A DNA stretch of 64,000 nucleotides from Arthrobacter cupressi (GTDB lineage: Bacteria > Actinomycetota > Actinomycetes > Actinomycetales > Micrococcaceae). Each line of letters starts with the position of its first letter. Within the stretch, counting starts at the first letter, position 1. The translations under genes were made by a program, and so were the position numbers. This document shows positions 63,723 to 64,000 of this stretch, in pieces. The notes under the pieces were generated by a model that saw only the letters and a list, made by a program, of their open reading frames with translations, had not been told where the DNA came from and did no database searches. Where the stretch lies: assembly GCF_900099975.1 (NCBI RefSeq), contig NZ_FNEI01000002.1, positions 159,872 to 223,871 of the forward strand. Direction: 5' to 3'.

Positions 63723-64000
63723 ATGAGAATTCTTGTTACCGGTGGCACGGGCTATATCGGTTCGCATACGGTGCTGTCCCTGCTGGAGTCCGGCCACGAG
63801 GTCATCGTGGTGGACAATCTGGCCAATTCGTCCGAGGAGTCCTTGCGCCGGGTCGCGGAACTGGCCGGCCGTCCGGCGGTGTTCGTGCAGGCGGACCTGC
63901 TGGACGAACCGGCCCTGGAAGAGGTGTTCAGCGCCCACCCGGTGGACGCGGTGATCCATTTCGCCGGGCTCAAGGCCGTGGGCGAGTCGGTGCAGGAACC
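63723..64000 (+). CDS. galE: UDP-glucose 4-epimerase, 3' end beyond the window
   Basis: The 92 codons present start [33 protein letters not shown], with the Rossmann GxxGxxG (residues 7-13), and include [16 protein letters not shown], the usual GalE NAD-binding segments. AAGGAA precedes the ATG. GalE interconverts UDP-galactose and UDP-glucose, so it would channel galactose freed by the alpha-galactosidase into central metabolism (Leloir pathway). The catalytic Tyr-x-x-x-Lys lies outside the window. Confidence 0.95.
   Translation, partial: MRILVTGGTGYIGSHTVLSLLESGHEVIVVDNLANSSEESLRRVAELAGRPAVFVQADLLDEPALEEVFSAHPVDAVIHFAGLKAVGESVQE

Overview
The window reads as chromosomal DNA of a high-GC actinobacterium, most probably an Arthrobacter-like member of the Micrococcaceae. 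This rests on GC-rich codon use, the RidA/DUF4177/PonA2/Crp/MarP neighbourhood typical of Actinobacteria, a sterol-carrier-family protein, SARP and PucR regulators, and a broad purine, amino-acid and aromatic catabolic repertoire. I saw no phage, IS transposase or CRISPR array. The assignment comes from protein character and gene order only; no database was searched.

1-27.9 kb is a purine and ureide nitrogen region: uricase (cut by the left edge), 8-oxoguanine deaminase, guanine deaminase, an NCS2 purine permease, XdhC, a xanthine-dehydrogenase-type enzyme (separate FAD subunit plus a fused 2Fe-2S/molybdopterin subunit), a MocA/MobA-like nucleotidyltransferase, an NCS1 allantoin-type permease, a one-cysteine Asp/Glu-racemase-family protein, an SDR, glutaminase, a PucR regulator, an APC amino-acid permease, an Orn/Lys/Arg decarboxylase and a dicarboxylate symporter. 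Three promoters carry two 15-bp TTyC(N7)GrAA-type boxes exactly 21 bp apart, and a fourth carries a weaker version, which suggests a shared regulon. A BTAD/AfsR-like regulator and two small hypothetical genes are interleaved.

28-38.3 kb holds asparaginase with a sterol-carrier-family protein. Next comes a GntR-controlled operon of unknown substrate: MHS transporter, nitrilase-family hydrolase, DUF2848, HpaB-like monooxygenase, cupin and HpaC-like flavin reductase. A GntR(UTRA)/sugar-porter pair with two clear operator copies follows. 38.3-40.5 kb is purD-purC.

40.6-42.3 kb is the most striking locus. An XRE-TPR regulator, laid out like the peptide-responsive RRNPP regulators, is divergent from a tiny secreted pre-propeptide. 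That propeptide carries four identical copies of the octapeptide IGNWPDPM, encoded by synonymously different codons. It looks like an undescribed peptide-signalling system. tRNA-Pro(CGG) and a heterodimeric ABC exporter follow.

46.5-55.5 kb is an actinobacterial core block: phosphoesterase, PonA2-type PBP, DUF4177, RidA, Nudix, Crp, MarP-like protease, Nudix, AroQ and a zinc-ribbon protein. A 324-bp gapless imperfect palindrome lies between Nudix and crp. 55.6-64 kb is an alpha-galactoside module: GH36 alpha-galactosidase, ABC importer, Gfo/Idh/MocA dehydrogenase, LacI regulator with a divergent operator, and the start of galE.
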